Part shown: positions 63,785 through 64,000 of the stretch, piece after piece
How the letters are laid out: every line of letters starts with the position of its first letter
Position numbering within the stretch: position 1 is the stretch's first letter
Source: Paralithodes platypus
Lineage: Eukaryota > Arthropoda > Malacostraca > Decapoda > Lithodidae
Reading direction: 5' to 3'
Assembly: GCA_032716605.1 (NCBI GenBank)
Contig: CM064519.1
Coordinates: forward strand, 32,008,199 to 32,072,198
DNA: 64,000 nt
The notes under the pieces: model-generated
What the model was told of the DNA's origin: nothing
What the model saw: the letters and a program-made list of their open reading frames with translations, nothing else
Database searches by the model: none
Position numbers and translations under genes: made by a program

Positions 63785-64000
63785 CCCTCCCTCCGTCATG
63801 AGAACTAACAAATGGGTGCAGCTCTGACCCTTCCCCCTCCTCCCTCACATATACCAGGGATGACACAATAAACGAGTTCTCTTCAGTGGATAATTAATAT
63901 TTTTTTTACAACCCCTGCCACAACTGGGGTACGGAAATCTTACATGATCTCCCGCCATCTGTCTGCCGCCAGGACGTGCAGTTTTCCGGAGGTATGGGTG

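Overview
This is eukaryotic repeat-rich DNA with no host protein-coding gene that I can recognise. The mix of features suggests an arthropod, most likely a decapod crustacean: very long dinucleotide microsatellites (one CA tract is about 360 bp), Jockey-like and CR1/L2-like LINEs, a tRNA-derived SINE, dense small TTAA-flanked MITEs, and degenerate CCTAA (arthropod-type telomere) stretches. The organism call is inference; nothing here is diagnostic to species.

Layout. 1-0.4 kb is a Jockey-like reverse transcriptase (RT) fragment. 4.0-5.7 kb is a 5'-truncated CR1/L2-like copy split by a MITE. 7.5-8.3 kb is purine-rich, G-rich minisatellite. 9.3-10.6 kb holds a 56-bp tandem repeat, a long CA tract and a SINE. 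13.1-17.1 kb has several MITEs and a 73-bp degenerate minisatellite. 17.0-17.9 kb is a 28-bp satellite apparently made from a MITE end. 20.4-21.7 kb is a 44-bp satellite, followed by a palindromic MITE at 21.7-22.1 kb. 29.9-34.1 kb is a nearly complete CR1/L2-like LINE on the minus strand: an SGNH/GDSL esterase ORF1 and an endonuclease-RT ORF2 with two single-base frameshifts. 37.2-37.6 kb is the full-length SINE. 39.7-41.3 kb is a MITE with a truncated Jockey-like LINE nested in it. 45.1-45.5 kb is a tandem array bounded by inverted repeats.

The most interesting object is at 48464-54049 (5586 bp): a DNA transposon with about 130-bp terminal inverted repeats (TIRs) and a possible 3-bp ATA target duplication. 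Its single minus-strand gene reads, in order, two zinc-finger-like modules, an RNase-H-like (DDE-type) transposase core, an XPG/FEN1-like nuclease, and a C-terminal eight-cysteine CXC domain. This architecture fits the Academ superfamily. The reading frame is broken only by about four apparent single-base shifts, with no other in-frame stops seen in the long blocks.

From 54 to 64 kb the DNA is mostly AT-rich spacer with a tRNA-like inverted repeat (55.5 kb), a decayed Jockey-like RT (59 kb), tRNA-like remnants (60.2-60.5 kb), a 48-bp satellite (61.5 kb), two more MITEs and a long TA tract. The window is best read as layered selfish DNA: LINEs and SINEs copied through RNA, TTAA-class MITEs that depend on transposases not present here, one nearly complete DNA transposon, and satellites that in at least one case grew from a transposon end.
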